Shown here: in pieces, positions 18,252-27,881 of the stretch
Numbering within the stretch: the first letter of the stretch is position 1
Layout: every line of letters starts with the position of its first letter
Source: Wolbachia endosymbiont (group A) of Anomoia purmunda
GTDB taxonomy: Bacteria; Pseudomonadota; Alphaproteobacteria; Rickettsiales; Anaplasmataceae
Assembly: GCF_947251545.1 (NCBI RefSeq)
Contig: NZ_OX366362.1
Coordinates: 682,001-746,000 of the forward strand
Direction: 5' to 3'
Length of the DNA stretch: 64,000 nucleotides
The notes under the pieces: model-generated
The model's input: the letters and a program-made list of their open reading frames with translations, nothing else
What the model was told of the DNA's origin: nothing
Database searches by the model: none
Position numbers and translations under genes: made by a program

Positions 18252-19601
18252 CTATGAGTAGCTACAATTTAAAGACCTTGCTTCATCAATGTAATGGAAC
18301 AAAACCTTTTTAGTAAGTTCAAAACCTTCTAAAGTCTCTCCTTCGCATCTTGCTGTAATGCAGTTTTGCGTATTTGATACCCTAAGAAGCCACCAACCTT
18401 TATTATCGGTTACCTTAACACCATCAAGATCTGAAAATACAATATTTTGCTTCTCCAGTGTTTTCTTTATTGATTCAATTATTTGAAATTTTTTCTCATC
18501 TTTCACTACAATCTTTACTTCATGAGTGATATATAGCTTCGGTAAATCCTCAATTACCTGAGATAGGCTTTGGCTTTTCTTAAGCAAAATGTCAACTGCT
18601 TTAACAGCAGAATATAGCCCATCATCAAAACCTAGCTCAGAAAAGAAGAAGTGCCCGCTTAATTCACCAGCAAACTTTGCCTCTTCCTCTACCATCTTCT
18701 TCTTAACTAGTGAATGTCCAGTAGCGCAGGTAATAACTTGCCCTCCTAACTTACTAACAAAATCATGCACTTTCATACTCATTTTTACGTTGGCAATAAC
18801 TTTGCTTTCTGGATATTCCTCCAACACTTCACGTGCAAAAATTATAAATAAATGGTCATTGGAAACAACACTGCCTTTATTATCAATTAAGCGCACCCTA
18901 TCGCTATCGCCATCTAGCGCAATGCCAAGATCACATCCATATTCCTTCACAATGTCAATTAATTGAGCGAGATTTTTTTCCTCTATGGGATCTGGATCAT
19001 GCAGTGGAAATGCCCCATCTATAGAGTTATTGGTTACGATGTGTGTATGACCAGGAAAGATCTTTTCAATATACCTTATAATTCCACTTGCTGGACTATT
19101 TCCACAATCCCAGGCTATTTTTAATTTCTGTGTAGTATCGTTCTTCACTGCACTTTTTAATATGCGAATGTACTCACTATATATATTTATGTTAATTAAG
19201 CTTCCAATTCTTGTACTGTCTTTAATTGGATTGCTTATAATTTCCTTTATCTCTTGATCTGAGAAGACTTTTTCATTACTAAAAAATTTAAAGCCATTGT
19301 ATTCACTTGGGTTATGAGAAGCGGTTATTACAATACCAAGATCCGCCTGCGTGATTTGTGTTGCAGCGTAGAGCATAGGTGAAGAGCAGAGTCCAACGCG
19401 TATAACATTTGCACCGGATAAAGTTAAGCCCCTAATTAATTCTCTTTCTATACCTGGTGAATCTATTCTGCTGTCGTAGCCGACACAAACACTAGCTACG
19501 GTTTGGCCAAACTTTCTACCTATCTCGTACCCATCATTAATCTGCAAATCTTTGCCTACTATACCTCTAATATCGTATTTTCTTATAATGGTATTGTCCA
19601 T
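18252..19601 (-). CDS. manB: Phosphomannomutase/phosphoglucomutase
   Basis: 449 residues, the usual length of the alpha-D-phosphohexomutase family. The active-site serine loop is ITASHNPSEYNG, the metal loop is DGDSDRVRLID, and the sugar-binding loop is GELSGHFFF. It interconverts hexose 6- and 1-phosphates; whether mannose or glucose is the main substrate cannot be told. The start ATG lies ~130 bp from the divergent 19733 gene. Confidence 0.92.
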   Translation of the reverse strand: MDNTIIRKYDIRGIVGKDLQINDGYEIGRKFGQTVASVCVGYDSRIDSPGIERELIRGLTLSGANVIRVGLCSSPMLYAATQITQADLGIVITASHNPSEYNGFKFFSNEKVFSDQEIKEIISNPIKDSTRIGSLININIYSEYIRILKSAVKNDTTQKLKIAWDCGNSPASGIIRYIEKIFPGHTHIVTNNSIDGAFPLHDPDPIEEKNLAQLIDIVKEYGCDLGIALDGDSDRVRLIDNKGSVVSNDHLFIIFAREVLEEYPESKVIANVKMSMKVHDFVSKLGGQVITCATGHSLVKKKMVEEEAKFAGELSGHFFFSELGFDDGLYSAVKAVDILLKKSQSLSQVIEDLPKLYITHEVKIVVKDEKKFQIIESIKKTLEKQNIVFSDLDGVKVTDNKGWWLLRVSNTQNCITARCEGETLEGFELTKKVLFHYIDEARSLNCSYS

Positions 19602-19732
19602 ACTGCACTTCTTAAGGAGTAACTACTATATAACATAATGGACAAGTGCTCAAGTTTATTTACTCAATGATTAGTTGACTTTTTAAAAAAAATCTGTTAA
19701 TATTATAGTATATTCTTCAAAGATGTAAAATT

Positions 19733-21910
19733 ATGCCACAGGAAAACGAAAGTGTATTTATAGCTGAGAGTCAAAGTTTAAATGTAGATGAACAGCAAAA
19801 AAAGGATATTTTAGATGCGATTAAATCTTGTAGCAGCTTTCAAGAGACTATAAAACAATTGGAGGAAAAAAATTTAATCTGGTATTTTATTGGTCCTTTA
19901 CGCAAAGATGAGGACATTACAGGACAGATAAATTCAAAGTGGGAAAAGGAGTTCCAAAAATTTGAGCAATCAATAAATGAAACACATAGAGAATTTGAAG
20001 CATCTTTACCGGATCAAAATTTTTTAGTGTATCCAGCAAAGGATAATGGCTTCAAAATTAGATTTGAAAATGAAGAAAAACCAATAGAAATTAGCAATAT
20101 TTTAGGGGCCAGCAGTGAAGGTAAGGTTTATAACATATCTTTAGGGAAAGATAGTCAAATAACCGCAAGCAAGAAAAATGGTACTGAGAGGCACTATGAT
20201 TTTACTGGCTCCGGTTCATGTGAAATGACCATTAACTGGCAGGCTAAGGATTCTGAAGGTAATAACATAGACTGTAGCATGACCGTAAAATTAGATTCTG
20301 GTGGTATACAAAGTGTTATTGGTGAGCCAAAGTTTGGTGATTTAAAGTTCACACCAGAGGAAACAAAAGATAAAATATTAAAATTAGTTGAGCAGAATAA
20401 AGAAGTTTTTATCAATAGAAAAACTCTGCATCAAGCTTTTACTGACATGTCCAGGAGTGTAGACGATCAGCAAGTACCAGCAGAGGAAATATTTACAAAA
20501 GATCCACATATATCACCACAGTCACCTACACCAAGCAGCAGTGGGTATTCCTCTCCTAGCACACCTTCTTCACGTAGAAGTTCTTCTTCTGTTGAAAGCG
20601 AGATTGGTGATGAAGAGTCTGAAATCACTGATGAATACATTGACGACGACTATGATAAACAAAAAATGCACAAAGATTATGAGAGAAAGTATGAACAAGA
20701 AGGATTAAAAGGAGTAGATGAGACTATAAATGAAATTAACAAACTTGCAGAGCAGCGTGACTTCTTGAGAGATGAAGTTAATGAACAACGGCAAGTTATA
20801 TCTGAAAAAAATCAAAGAATAAAGGAACAAGGTACTTTAATTGAGTCGCTTATGAGTAAAGAGCAATTAAAGAATCAAGAGTTAGTTAAGGAATTAAATC
20901 AACTGTACAAAGAAAAAGAAGATTTAGAAATGGCAATTCAGCAATCTGGTATAGGTAAAAAGTCTCTTGCAGATGAGATAGAAGAAGTGGAGAAAAATGA
21001 GAAAATAGAGAGTTTGAGAAAAGAAATTAAGCAGAAGGATGAAAAGATACAGCAGATAGTAAGAGAGAGCCAGAAATTAGAAGGAAAGCTTCAAGATTTA
21101 AGGGCAAAGTATTCGGAAGTAAAAAACGAAGATAGTGAGTATATTGAAAATTTAACCCGTAAACTAAAACAAGCTGAGATTGAATTTATCGATAATAAAG
21201 ATAAGCTGACTGAGCAAATAGAAAAATTGGCAGAAGAAAAGGAAAATTTATTTAGACAATTAAGAGCAAAAAGTACAGATTCAACATCGTTCAGAAAGCA
21301 ACAATCAGAAATAGATAAGCTTAAACAACATCTTAAGGAAAAGGAAGGGATGTTAACGTGTACACAGGAAGAGCTGGCATCTGTCAAAGAGAGTCTAGAG
21401 CAACTGCAGAACATATTACAGCAGGAAAAAGGTCAGGCAACTCAAACTGAAGTTGAATATGAAAGTAGAGGAACAAGCATGCAGCAGCAAGACCAAGGTA
21501 TACAAGCTGTAAACAACAACTCAAGCAGAATAGCTAGTGGGTTAAGACAAGAAAACAAAAAATTGACTAGAGACAAACTAACTATATCTGAACAATTAAA
21601 ACAAAAAATAAGAGAGATTGACGAGTTAAAGAAAAATTTAAAGCAACTGCAAGAAGAAAATAAACAACTAAAACAAGAAGTTACCAAAAATGCAGGCGTT
21701 GATGCATCATCTTCAACAGGTCAAAAAGAAGCTAAAGAAGCAGAAATTATACCGCAAAACATTATGGATTGGCCCGTTCCAATTCCAGACGATAAACCGG
21801 AAGAGCAGAAAACTCCATTAGAGCCAATCAAGGTAAATACAGAATTATCAGATCCAAAATCAATCCCCGCTGAGGTTTCGGAAAAATCTCTTCCTCTTCC
21901 AAAAGGATGA
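19733..21910 (+). CDS. Large coiled-coil protein, candidate effector
   Basis: 725 residues, function not recognised. Residues 1-250 look globular (SSFQETIKQLEEKN; EMTINWQAKDSEG). Residues ~256-290 are Pro/Ser-rich (SPQSPTPSSSGYSSPS), then an acidic patch, then a long heptad-rich coiled coil from ~316 to ~652, ending in a Pro-rich tail (PIPDDKPEEQKTPLEPIK). There is no signal peptide or membrane span. The eukaryote-like low-complexity and coiled-coil design suggests a secreted or structural host-interacting protein; this is inference. Confidence 0.75.
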   Translation: MPQENESVFIAESQSLNVDEQQKKDILDAIKSCSSFQETIKQLEEKNLIWYFIGPLRKDEDITGQINSKWEKEFQKFEQSINETHREFEASLPDQNFLVYPAKDNGFKIRFENEEKPIEISNILGASSEGKVYNISLGKDSQITASKKNGTERHYDFTGSGSCEMTINWQAKDSEGNNIDCSMTVKLDSGGIQSVIGEPKFGDLKFTPEETKDKILKLVEQNKEVFINRKTLHQAFTDMSRSVDDQQVPAEEIFTKDPHISPQSPTPSSSGYSSPSTPSSRRSSSSVESEIGDEESEITDEYIDDDYDKQKMHKDYERKYEQEGLKGVDETINEINKLAEQRDFLRDEVNEQRQVISEKNQRIKEQGTLIESLMSKEQLKNQELVKELNQLYKEKEDLEMAIQQSGIGKKSLADEIEEVEKNEKIESLRKEIKQKDEKIQQIVRESQKLEGKLQDLRAKYSEVKNEDSEYIENLTRKLKQAEIEFIDNKDKLTEQIEKLAEEKENLFRQLRAKSTDSTSFRKQQSEIDKLKQHLKEKEGMLTCTQEELASVKESLEQLQNILQQEKGQATQTEVEYESRGTSMQQQDQGIQAVNNNSSRIASGLRQENKKLTRDKLTISEQLKQKIREIDELKKNLKQLQEENKQLKQEVTKNAGVDASSSTGQKEAKEAEIIPQNIMDWPVPIPDDKPEEQKTPLEPIKVNTELSDPKSIPAEVSEKSLPLPKG

Positions 21911-21925
21911 GTTTTGCTTCTATTG

Positions 21926-22257
21926 TTAACTGACCTGACCGCCAACATTCCTTTCGCTTTTTGGCTTGTCCTTTTTTATTTTGTATAGCTCTTTTGAGCT
22001 GGGCAGGGATGAGTTTTTTGAATTTAAACCGAGCCTTTCCTTTAATTCAGCGTTCTCTATCTTTAAAGCCTTGTTCTCTGCCTTTAGACTTTCATTCTCT
22101 CTTTCCAGCCTTTCTATTTTTGCTTCTAACTTTTCTATTTTTTGCTGTAAATTTTTGCAAAGTTCTAAAAGGGTTACCACATTACCTCACTTTTGCTCTA
22201 TGATTATCTTTTAGATCACTTTGTCTACCTTATTCTGCCACTCCGCTGAACGGATAC
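21926..22257 (-). mobile_element. IS66-family remnant with N-terminal transposase fragment
   Basis: The right end, CCACTCCGCTGAACGGATAC at 22238-22257, is an IS66-type inverted end matching those of the GIY-YIG units. The open frame 21926-22180 codes 84 residues: a coiled coil (LEAKIERLERENESLK) and ELKERLGLNSKNSSLPSS, the usual start of this transposase type, cut off after GGQ. The rest of the element is missing at the junction near 21930, just after the coiled-coil gene. Confidence 0.75.
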
Positions 22258-22343
22258 CAAATGACCATCATAACAAAAGCCTTGACCTCCCACACTAAAA
22301 CTATATAGATACACTTTTAAGTTTGGTATGAGAGGCACATTAA

Positions 22344-22532
22344 CTAATTACTTCCTTTCCACATCCCAGTCTTGTTACCACTAATTTTTACTTCATCAAT
22401 ATCAGTGTTAGGATCTCCAAGCTCTTCTTCAGCCTGTTGTACAATTCTTATAATCATGTCCACATCTATATTATTTAACCTCATCGATTGCTCTATTGGT
22501 GACAAAAGATTTTCATGAATTGGCTGCTTATG
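22344..22532 (-). pseudogene. Open extension of the ankyrin gene beyond its stop
   Basis: Directly after the TAA (22533-22535) of the ankyrin frame, the same frame stays open for ~62 codons (HKQPIHENLLSPIEQ to TGMWKGSN) and ends at TAG. The content is protein-like (IIRIVQQAEEELG). It looks like the former C-terminus of the ankyrin protein, lost through one nonsense mutation. Confidence 0.55.
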
Positions 22533-24434
22533 TTATGTTTTGTTGAACCACTCAACAATTGAAATGATTGATATTAGTATGTTATTTACTAGAGTAGCGT
22601 TTATTTCTGGTACTGCTGTAACGGTATGATTATTACGTTCTCCAGAAGTAAGTAGAGCTGGAGATTCTGTGGAACCCTTAGGAGAATTAAAATCAGTACC
22701 TTTTTCTGTGAGGGATTTTACTACATCCACACCGTAAGGTTGAAAATGCTCCATATCTATAGCTGGCTTAAAAGGAGAAGAGATAAACTGAGAAACACCC
22801 TTAACAACGTCTACTACATGAGCAAAAGCATTTGTCCAAGAAGATGGCTTACTTGCTCCACTTGCAGCTTGATTATTCTCTATTGCAGAATCAACATTTT
22901 CAATACTATGGCTAGCACCTTTTGATTCAAGGTAGATAGATCGTTCTTCCCTATGATGACGAGGGTGATCTCCATGGTGATGACGACGTTTGCGTTGTTC
23001 AGGTATTCCTCTTTGTTCAGCAAGTTTTTTCTCTAAATAGTCTACAACTTCTGATGCGTTATTTTCACGTGCCAACTCCAAAGGTGTTTTACCATTTCCT
23101 GCTTCAATTTCCATATCAGCACCTCTCTTAACAAGCTCTTCTACTACATAAAAGCGACCCTTGTAAGCAGCCAAGTGCAGAGGGGTATTGCCATCGCTGT
23201 TCTTCTCATTAACATTGGCATTGTTGTCTATAAGCTCTTTTACTATATTAAAGAGACCTCTGTAAGCAGCCAAGTGTAGGGGAGTATTGCCATTGTTATC
23301 CCTCTCATTAACATCGGCATTGTTATCTATAAGCTCTTTTGCTACACGTAGGTAACCATTTGCAGCAGCCAAGTGTAGGGGAGTATCGCCATTGCTATCC
23401 CTCTCATTAACATCGGCATTGTTGTCTATAAGCTCTTTTACTATATTAAAGAGATCTCTGTGAGCAGCCAAGTGTAGGGGAGTACTGCCATTGCTATTCC
23501 TCTTATTAACATCGGCATTGTTATCTATAAGCTTTTTTACTACACTTAAGTGACCTTTGAGAACAGCAAAGTGCAGAGGAGTATAGCCTTCTTTGTTCTC
23601 AGAATCAATATTAGCCCCTTTCTCTATAAGCTTTTCTATGACACTTAAGTGACCATTGAAAGCAGCCTCGTGCAGAGGAGTAGAGCCTTCTTTGTTCTGA
23701 GCATCAATATTAGCCTTTTTCTCTATAAGCTTTTCCACTACACTTAAGTGACCATTGAAAGCAGCTTCGTGCAGAGGAGTAGAGCCTTCTTTGTTCTGAG
23801 CATTAACATCAGCCTTTTTCTCTGTAAGCTTTTCTACTACATCTAAGTGACCATTTTTTGCAGCCCAGTGCAGAGGAGTATAGCCTTCTTTGTCCTTAGC
23901 ATTAATATCAGCCTTTTTCTCTATAAGTTTTTCTACTACACTTAAGTGACCCATGTAAGCAGCAAAGTGCAGAGGAGTATAGTCTTCTTTGTCCTTAGCA
24001 TTAATATCAGCCCCTTTCTCTATAAGCTTTTCTACTACACTTAAGTGATCATTGTAAGCAGCCAAGTGCAGAGGGGTATAGTCATCATTGTCCTGAGCAT
24101 CAACCTCAGCCCCTTTCTCCAGTAGAAGATTAACTAATTCTAAATTACCTTTTTCTGCAGCATAACGCAGTAATGTATTACCTGCATTATCTTTGTACTT
24201 TACAAAAAAAGCTACTATCTCTGATCTATTGCGGGAATTTGCTAATTCAAAAGGTGTTAATCCATCCTCGTTCTTAGCATTAATACTAGCCCCTTCCTGT
24301 ACTAGCTTTTTTACCTCTTCATAATTATTGTTGTTAACAGCTAAGTGCAGAAGGGTATTGCCATGATTATCCCTCCTATGATTATTGTCCAGTAGAAATT
24401 TCAAATTTTGTGAAATCTTTAAAAACCCAGTCAT
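22533..24434 (-). CDS. Large ankyrin-repeat protein, N-terminus supplied by IS110
   Basis: 633 residues with about 13-14 ankyrin repeats (TPLHLAA... consensus) spanning residues ~24-480. A His/Arg-rich linker follows (RRHHHGDHPRHHREE), then a C-terminal region with a hydrophobic stretch (LVNNILISIISIVEWF). The first 21 residues (MTGFLKISQNLKF...) are coded by the 3' end of IS110 copy 1 in another frame than the transposase. The same residues precede the gene at 31745. The native start was probably lost on insertion. Likely a host-interacting scaffold. Confidence 0.85.
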   Translation of the reverse strand: MTGFLKISQNLKFLLDNNHRRDNHGNTLLHLAVNNNNYEEVKKLVQEGASINAKNEDGLTPFELANSRNRSEIVAFFVKYKDNAGNTLLRYAAEKGNLELVNLLLEKGAEVDAQDNDDYTPLHLAAYNDHLSVVEKLIEKGADINAKDKEDYTPLHFAAYMGHLSVVEKLIEKKADINAKDKEGYTPLHWAAKNGHLDVVEKLTEKKADVNAQNKEGSTPLHEAAFNGHLSVVEKLIEKKANIDAQNKEGSTPLHEAAFNGHLSVIEKLIEKGANIDSENKEGYTPLHFAVLKGHLSVVKKLIDNNADVNKRNSNGSTPLHLAAHRDLFNIVKELIDNNADVNERDSNGDTPLHLAAANGYLRVAKELIDNNADVNERDNNGNTPLHLAAYRGLFNIVKELIDNNANVNEKNSDGNTPLHLAAYKGRFYVVEELVKRGADMEIEAGNGKTPLELARENNASEVVDYLEKKLAEQRGIPEQRKRRHHHGDHPRHHREERSIYLESKGASHSIENVDSAIENNQAASGASKPSSWTNAFAHVVDVVKGVSQFISSPFKPAIDMEHFQPYGVDVVKSLTEKGTDFNSPKGSTESPALLTSGERNNHTVTAVPEINATLVNNILISIISIVEWFNKT

Positions 24435-25401
24435 TTTTAAGAGTATAGAAAATAGTTATAAGAAATTTCCTAGCAGTAGCAGTTATAGCTTTAGCAGAAC
24501 CACGCTTCTTTTTTATATGTTCATAAAAACTTTTCAAGTAAGGACTGTAACGTACAGCAATCCAAGTACATTGAACTAAAGAAGTACGCGCTATTTTTGA
24601 CCCTCGTTTGGTAATTCTTCCAATTGTACATTGCTGATTAGATTGAGAAACTCTTGGTACAACTCCAAAATATGCAGTAAGTTTCTCAGGTCTACGGAAA
24701 TCATTAATGTCTCCAATTGTTGCAATAAAGACAGCTGCAGAAATTGGACCAATTCCCTTTATGCTGATAAGATTGCTGAACCCAGGAAGTTGTTTAGCAA
24801 AAGCTATAATTTCCTTTTCAAGTTTTTTAAGGCTTTCTCGGATAGCTTCTAAATGATAGCTAATCACTTCAATTTCAACTTTTTCTAAAGGCTCCCAATT
24901 ATGCTTTTGAGTAGCACGCTCAAATCCTACTTTAGTTGTAAGTACTTCTTTTTTAATTTTTATTCCATGATAATTAAAAAGACCATGAACTTTATTGATT
25001 AAAGATACCCGTGACTTTACTAACTGATCTCTCGTTTGAAGAAGAGAAGCTAACTGCTGGCATTGTTTGTTTTTGCACCTTGCCTCAGGCAACATATCTT
25101 TGCTTAGAAAGAAAGCAATAGCTCGCGCATCATGCTTATCTGTTTTGTTCACAGAGCGACGAACAACTTCAAACTGTCCAGGAGCAATTATTACTATGCG
25201 TTTAACGTAAGGTGAAACTGCATCATAAAAGAAACAGCTGTTACCTGTTGCTTCTATGGCTACTTCATATGTTTCTTGAAGATCTTTGGTGAAATTATCC
25301 AAGTCTTTTAAGCGAAACGTTTGAATATGCTCAGGTTTCCCTTCTTGTAAGTAACAAGCAGTAAAACTATTGGTATGTAAATCAACTCCAATGTGACGCA
25401 T
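24382..25401 (-). CDS. IS110-family DEDD transposase (copy 1)
   Basis: 339 residues from the ATG at 25401, chosen for its ribosome site (TGGAGG) and because the protein then begins MRHIGVDLH as usual; the frame is open further upstream. RuvC-like DEDD residues lie in GVDLHTNS, EATG and DKHDARAIA. The C-terminal domain has IKGIGPISAAVFIATIG and the serine-bearing region ITKRGSKIARTSL. Recombination in this family is guided by an RNA made from the element's end. Confidence 0.93.
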   Translation of the reverse strand: MRHIGVDLHTNSFTACYLQEGKPEHIQTFRLKDLDNFTKDLQETYEVAIEATGNSCFFYDAVSPYVKRIVIIAPGQFEVVRRSVNKTDKHDARAIAFFLSKDMLPEARCKNKQCQQLASLLQTRDQLVKSRVSLINKVHGLFNYHGIKIKKEVLTTKVGFERATQKHNWEPLEKVEIEVISYHLEAIRESLKKLEKEIIAFAKQLPGFSNLISIKGIGPISAAVFIATIGDINDFRRPEKLTAYFGVVPRVSQSNQQCTIGRITKRGSKIARTSLVQCTWIAVRYSPYLKSFYEHIKKKRGSAKAITATARKFLITIFYTLKNDWVFKDFTKFEISTGQ

Positions 25402-25508
25402 ATTTTTTCCTCCAATTGCATATTTCAATATATCAGAGTAGAATATTGCCGGTTGTTCCAAACTCCTATACGAGGTCATCACATTTTGTGAGCCTCACGA
25501 TGATTTTC

Positions 25509-25596
25509 GGTGGCAGGGGCAGTTAATCTCCCCCACGAAGTCTTCTTTCTACTCCCTGGGCAGAAAGTGCTTCAGAAAAACATCCAACCTGCCACC
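25509..25596 (-). ncRNA. Candidate bridge RNA of IS110 copy 1
   Basis: In the non-coding 5' part of the element, GGTGGCAGG pairs with CCTGCCACC to close an ~88-base structure, ending about 108 bases before the transposase start. IS110 elements are known to make such a bridge RNA whose loops pair with target and donor DNA. The true transcript is probably longer than the stem given here. It differs from copy 2 at two visible bases. Confidence 0.55.
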
Positions 25597-25615
25597 TATC
25601 CACTCTGAGAAGTTA

Positions 25616-26923
25616 TTATCTTCTCTTGCTTCCAACCAAGCAATACTTATTCATACCATCTCTTTCTCTTAATTTTACTTTTGCTAAGGAAAAAGAATCT
25701 TTTTTACGTATTATGTTTGCATTATAGACTAGTTGACCGTAAGTCCTACCAACAATTTCATCATAATCAAAGCAATAGCTAACATTATAGTCACTTTCAC
25801 TAGTTGATTTCTGATCATTGCTACTTTCATCGTCATCTTTATTCCATACTTCAATATCGTAATCAGTGTTTTCAAGGTTTTTGTCTTCACTTGTTCGATA
25901 ATCTTGATTGTTTTCTACTTTTTCGTACAGCCAGGTTGATTTTTGATCATCGCTACTTTCATCGTCATCTTCATTCCATACTCCAATGTCGTAGTTAGTA
26001 TTTTTAGGTTTTTTATCTTCACCTGTATGATAATCTTCTGCTTCTCTATATAGCCATATTGATTCCTGGTCATCATTATCATTGATACGCCTCATTTCCA
26101 CTTTTGTTGTAGACTGAGGTCTTACTATTTCTTTTCTTACGTTTTCTTTGTTTAATTCATCTTCAAGAGACACTTCATTACTAATATAGAAGTTTTTCTG
26201 TTTTAAACTCTCATTTTCATTCTGCAATGAACTAAATTCTGCAAACAGTTCTTCACGCTCTGATAAATAAACATAGAGCTGGCCTATTACATCATTAAGT
26301 TCCTTATCTTTTTCTAATATCTGGTTTTCATAATTACTCTTCAAATCCTCTATACTGTCTACCAGCGCTACACTTTCTTTTCTTAGTCTACTTGAGTTAG
26401 ATTCAACCAAATTTAACCTTTGCTGTAACTCTTCATTTTTTTTGTCTATCATCTGTATTTCATTCTTCATATCTTCTAATTTGCTGTCCAAGTTCCTTAT
26501 TATGTCATTTTTATTCTTCACGTCCAATAATACTCTTTCTATTTCTTGTTTTAGCTGTTCAATTTCTTGGCCATTTTTAGTTAATTCTCTTGTTTTTCTT
26601 TGTAATTGAGCTTCAAGCTCTTTAATTTTCTTTTCTAGGATCTGATTTTTCTTGCTGAGCTCACTCACTTCTTGATCATACTCTTCCGCTATACCTTTAT
26701 AGCATTCCAAGAGCTTTTCATTTTTCTTGAGATCAAAGTTTTCTTGTTGCAGCCTTTCTATTTCACCATCTGAATTATCTATTACTTGGTTACCCTCACT
26801 ACCAATCTCAAATATCTCTTCAGAAGTAATCGTAAAATCTTTAAATACGCAAGGCAAAGTAGTGTCTTCAAGGTTATTACTATCAAATGAGTTATATTGT
26901 ACTACCTGCCTTGAACTAGGCAT
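25616..26923 (-). CDS. Coiled-coil protein with internal repeat; tail coded by IS110
   Basis: 435 residues, not recognised. Residues ~50-230 are a continuous coiled coil (KKNQILEKKIKELEAQLQ). Residues ~285-385 hold two acidic ~47-residue repeats (YDIGVWNEDDDESSDDQKS; YDIEVWNKDDDESSNDQKS). The last ~15 residues (RDGMNKYCLVGSKRR) are coded by the end of IS110 copy 1, so the native C-terminus was replaced. No signal peptide. The design resembles the 19733 protein, so it could be another host-interaction protein. Confidence 0.75.
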   Translation of the reverse strand: MPSSRQVVQYNSFDSNNLEDTTLPCVFKDFTITSEEIFEIGSEGNQVIDNSDGEIERLQQENFDLKKNEKLLECYKGIAEEYDQEVSELSKKNQILEKKIKELEAQLQRKTRELTKNGQEIEQLKQEIERVLLDVKNKNDIIRNLDSKLEDMKNEIQMIDKKNEELQQRLNLVESNSSRLRKESVALVDSIEDLKSNYENQILEKDKELNDVIGQLYVYLSEREELFAEFSSLQNENESLKQKNFYISNEVSLEDELNKENVRKEIVRPQSTTKVEMRRINDNDDQESIWLYREAEDYHTGEDKKPKNTNYDIGVWNEDDDESSDDQKSTWLYEKVENNQDYRTSEDKNLENTDYDIEVWNKDDDESSNDQKSTSESDYNVSYCFDYDEIVGRTYGQLVYNANIIRKKDSFSLAKVKLRERDGMNKYCLVGSKRR

Positions 26924-27302
26924 ACTTATACCTTTCTATTAACAAAAGCACACAATGCATTATATTTACTATATACGCAACTGATTTAAACATAATTTAT
27001 TTACTAATTCATATTGTGAATTTTTATAAAATAGGTTTATATGCAAAATATTATAATAACGTTAAAGCACGTAGCTAATACCATTATTAGTACAGTATGA
27101 AGGGCCTTTTTGCCTATAATTGAAGAGTTTAAGCAAATTCATAATATACCTCATTTATCTTCTAATAACGAAAATTTGTATCGAAACAGATAAGACCATA
27201 AGTATGAAATTCAAAGAGGAATGAATCAGTTAAATCAAGAATAGATGTTGTGTTATAGTAGTGATTATGCTAATTATTGGGTCGTTTGGTTAAAAGGTAA
27301 TT
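26924..27302. other. Gap without a recognisable gene
   Basis: About 380 AT-rich bases between two divergent genes. It probably holds both promoters. A short GGGCCTTTTTGCC imperfect palindrome lies near 27100. Scraps of reading frame (NLYRNR, then IQRGMNQLNQ) between stops could be a decayed gene, but nothing is supported. Confidence 0.4.
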
Positions 27303-27881
27303 GTGAAAAGGGGTAAGAATTTGACTGAAGATAAAAAATTAGCATCTGATATTCTAAAAGAGGTTGCAGGTACTGGTACTGCTGATAGTGATAAAGTGAC
27401 ATTGTTTGACATTAAAACAGCTTTACAAGAACGTGGTTTTGGTATTTTAATAATCATCTTCTCCTTGCCGCTATCGGTGCCTATACCGGTTCCACCTGGT
27501 TATACAACTATTCTTTCTATACCTTTAATCTTGTTTTCATTACAACTTCTGCTTGGGTTTCATTCTCCCTGGATGCCACGTTGGTTGGAAAGGAAATCCT
27601 TTAAACGTTCAACATTAGCCCTTGTGGTTAAAAAAACTTTACCTGCATTAAAAAAAATAGAAAAGTTCATGAAACCGAGAATGTCTTTTATCTTCTGTGG
27701 GCCAGGTGAAAAGATTTTGGCATTTATAATGCTGGTTTGCGTATTGGTGATAGCCAATCCGTTTCCGTTGACTCACTTCATTCCAGCAATCGGTACAACT
27801 CTTATTTCACTTGGTATTATGAATAAAGACGGGCTTGTCTCGATACTTGGAGTGTTGGTATCCTCATACGCGTCAAGTTAA
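27303..27881 (+). CDS. exoD: ExoD-family membrane protein, 3' end replaced by IS4
   Basis: 192 residues, GTG start. The family pattern is clear: an N-terminal soluble part (LFDIKTALQERGFGILIIIF), the SVPIPVPPGYTTILSIPLIL segment, MPRWLERKSF, and several membrane spans. ExoD proteins are linked to exopolysaccharide synthesis in rhizobia; the role here is unknown. The last residues (YASS) and the stop are coded by IS4 copy 2, which starts at 27865, so the last part of the final span may be missing. Confidence 0.85.
   Translation: MKRGKNLTEDKKLASDILKEVAGTGTADSDKVTLFDIKTALQERGFGILIIIFSLPLSVPIPVPPGYTTILSIPLILFSLQLLLGFHSPWMPRWLERKSFKRSTLALVVKKTLPALKKIEKFMKPRMSFIFCGPGEKILAFIMLVCVLVIANPFPLTHFIPAIGTTLISLGIMNKDGLVSILGVLVSSYASS

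Larger units (their letters stand above)
24373..25663 (-). mobile_element. IS110-family element, copy 1
   Basis: 1291 bp, defined by comparison with copy 2 (30447-31737), which is the same length and in opposite orientation. There are no inverted ends or target duplication, as expected for IS110. The common ends are AGAGATGGTATGAATAAG on the transposase 5' side and CAATAATCATAGGAG on the 3' side. A ~250-bp non-coding stretch precedes the transposase. Confidence 0.92.
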
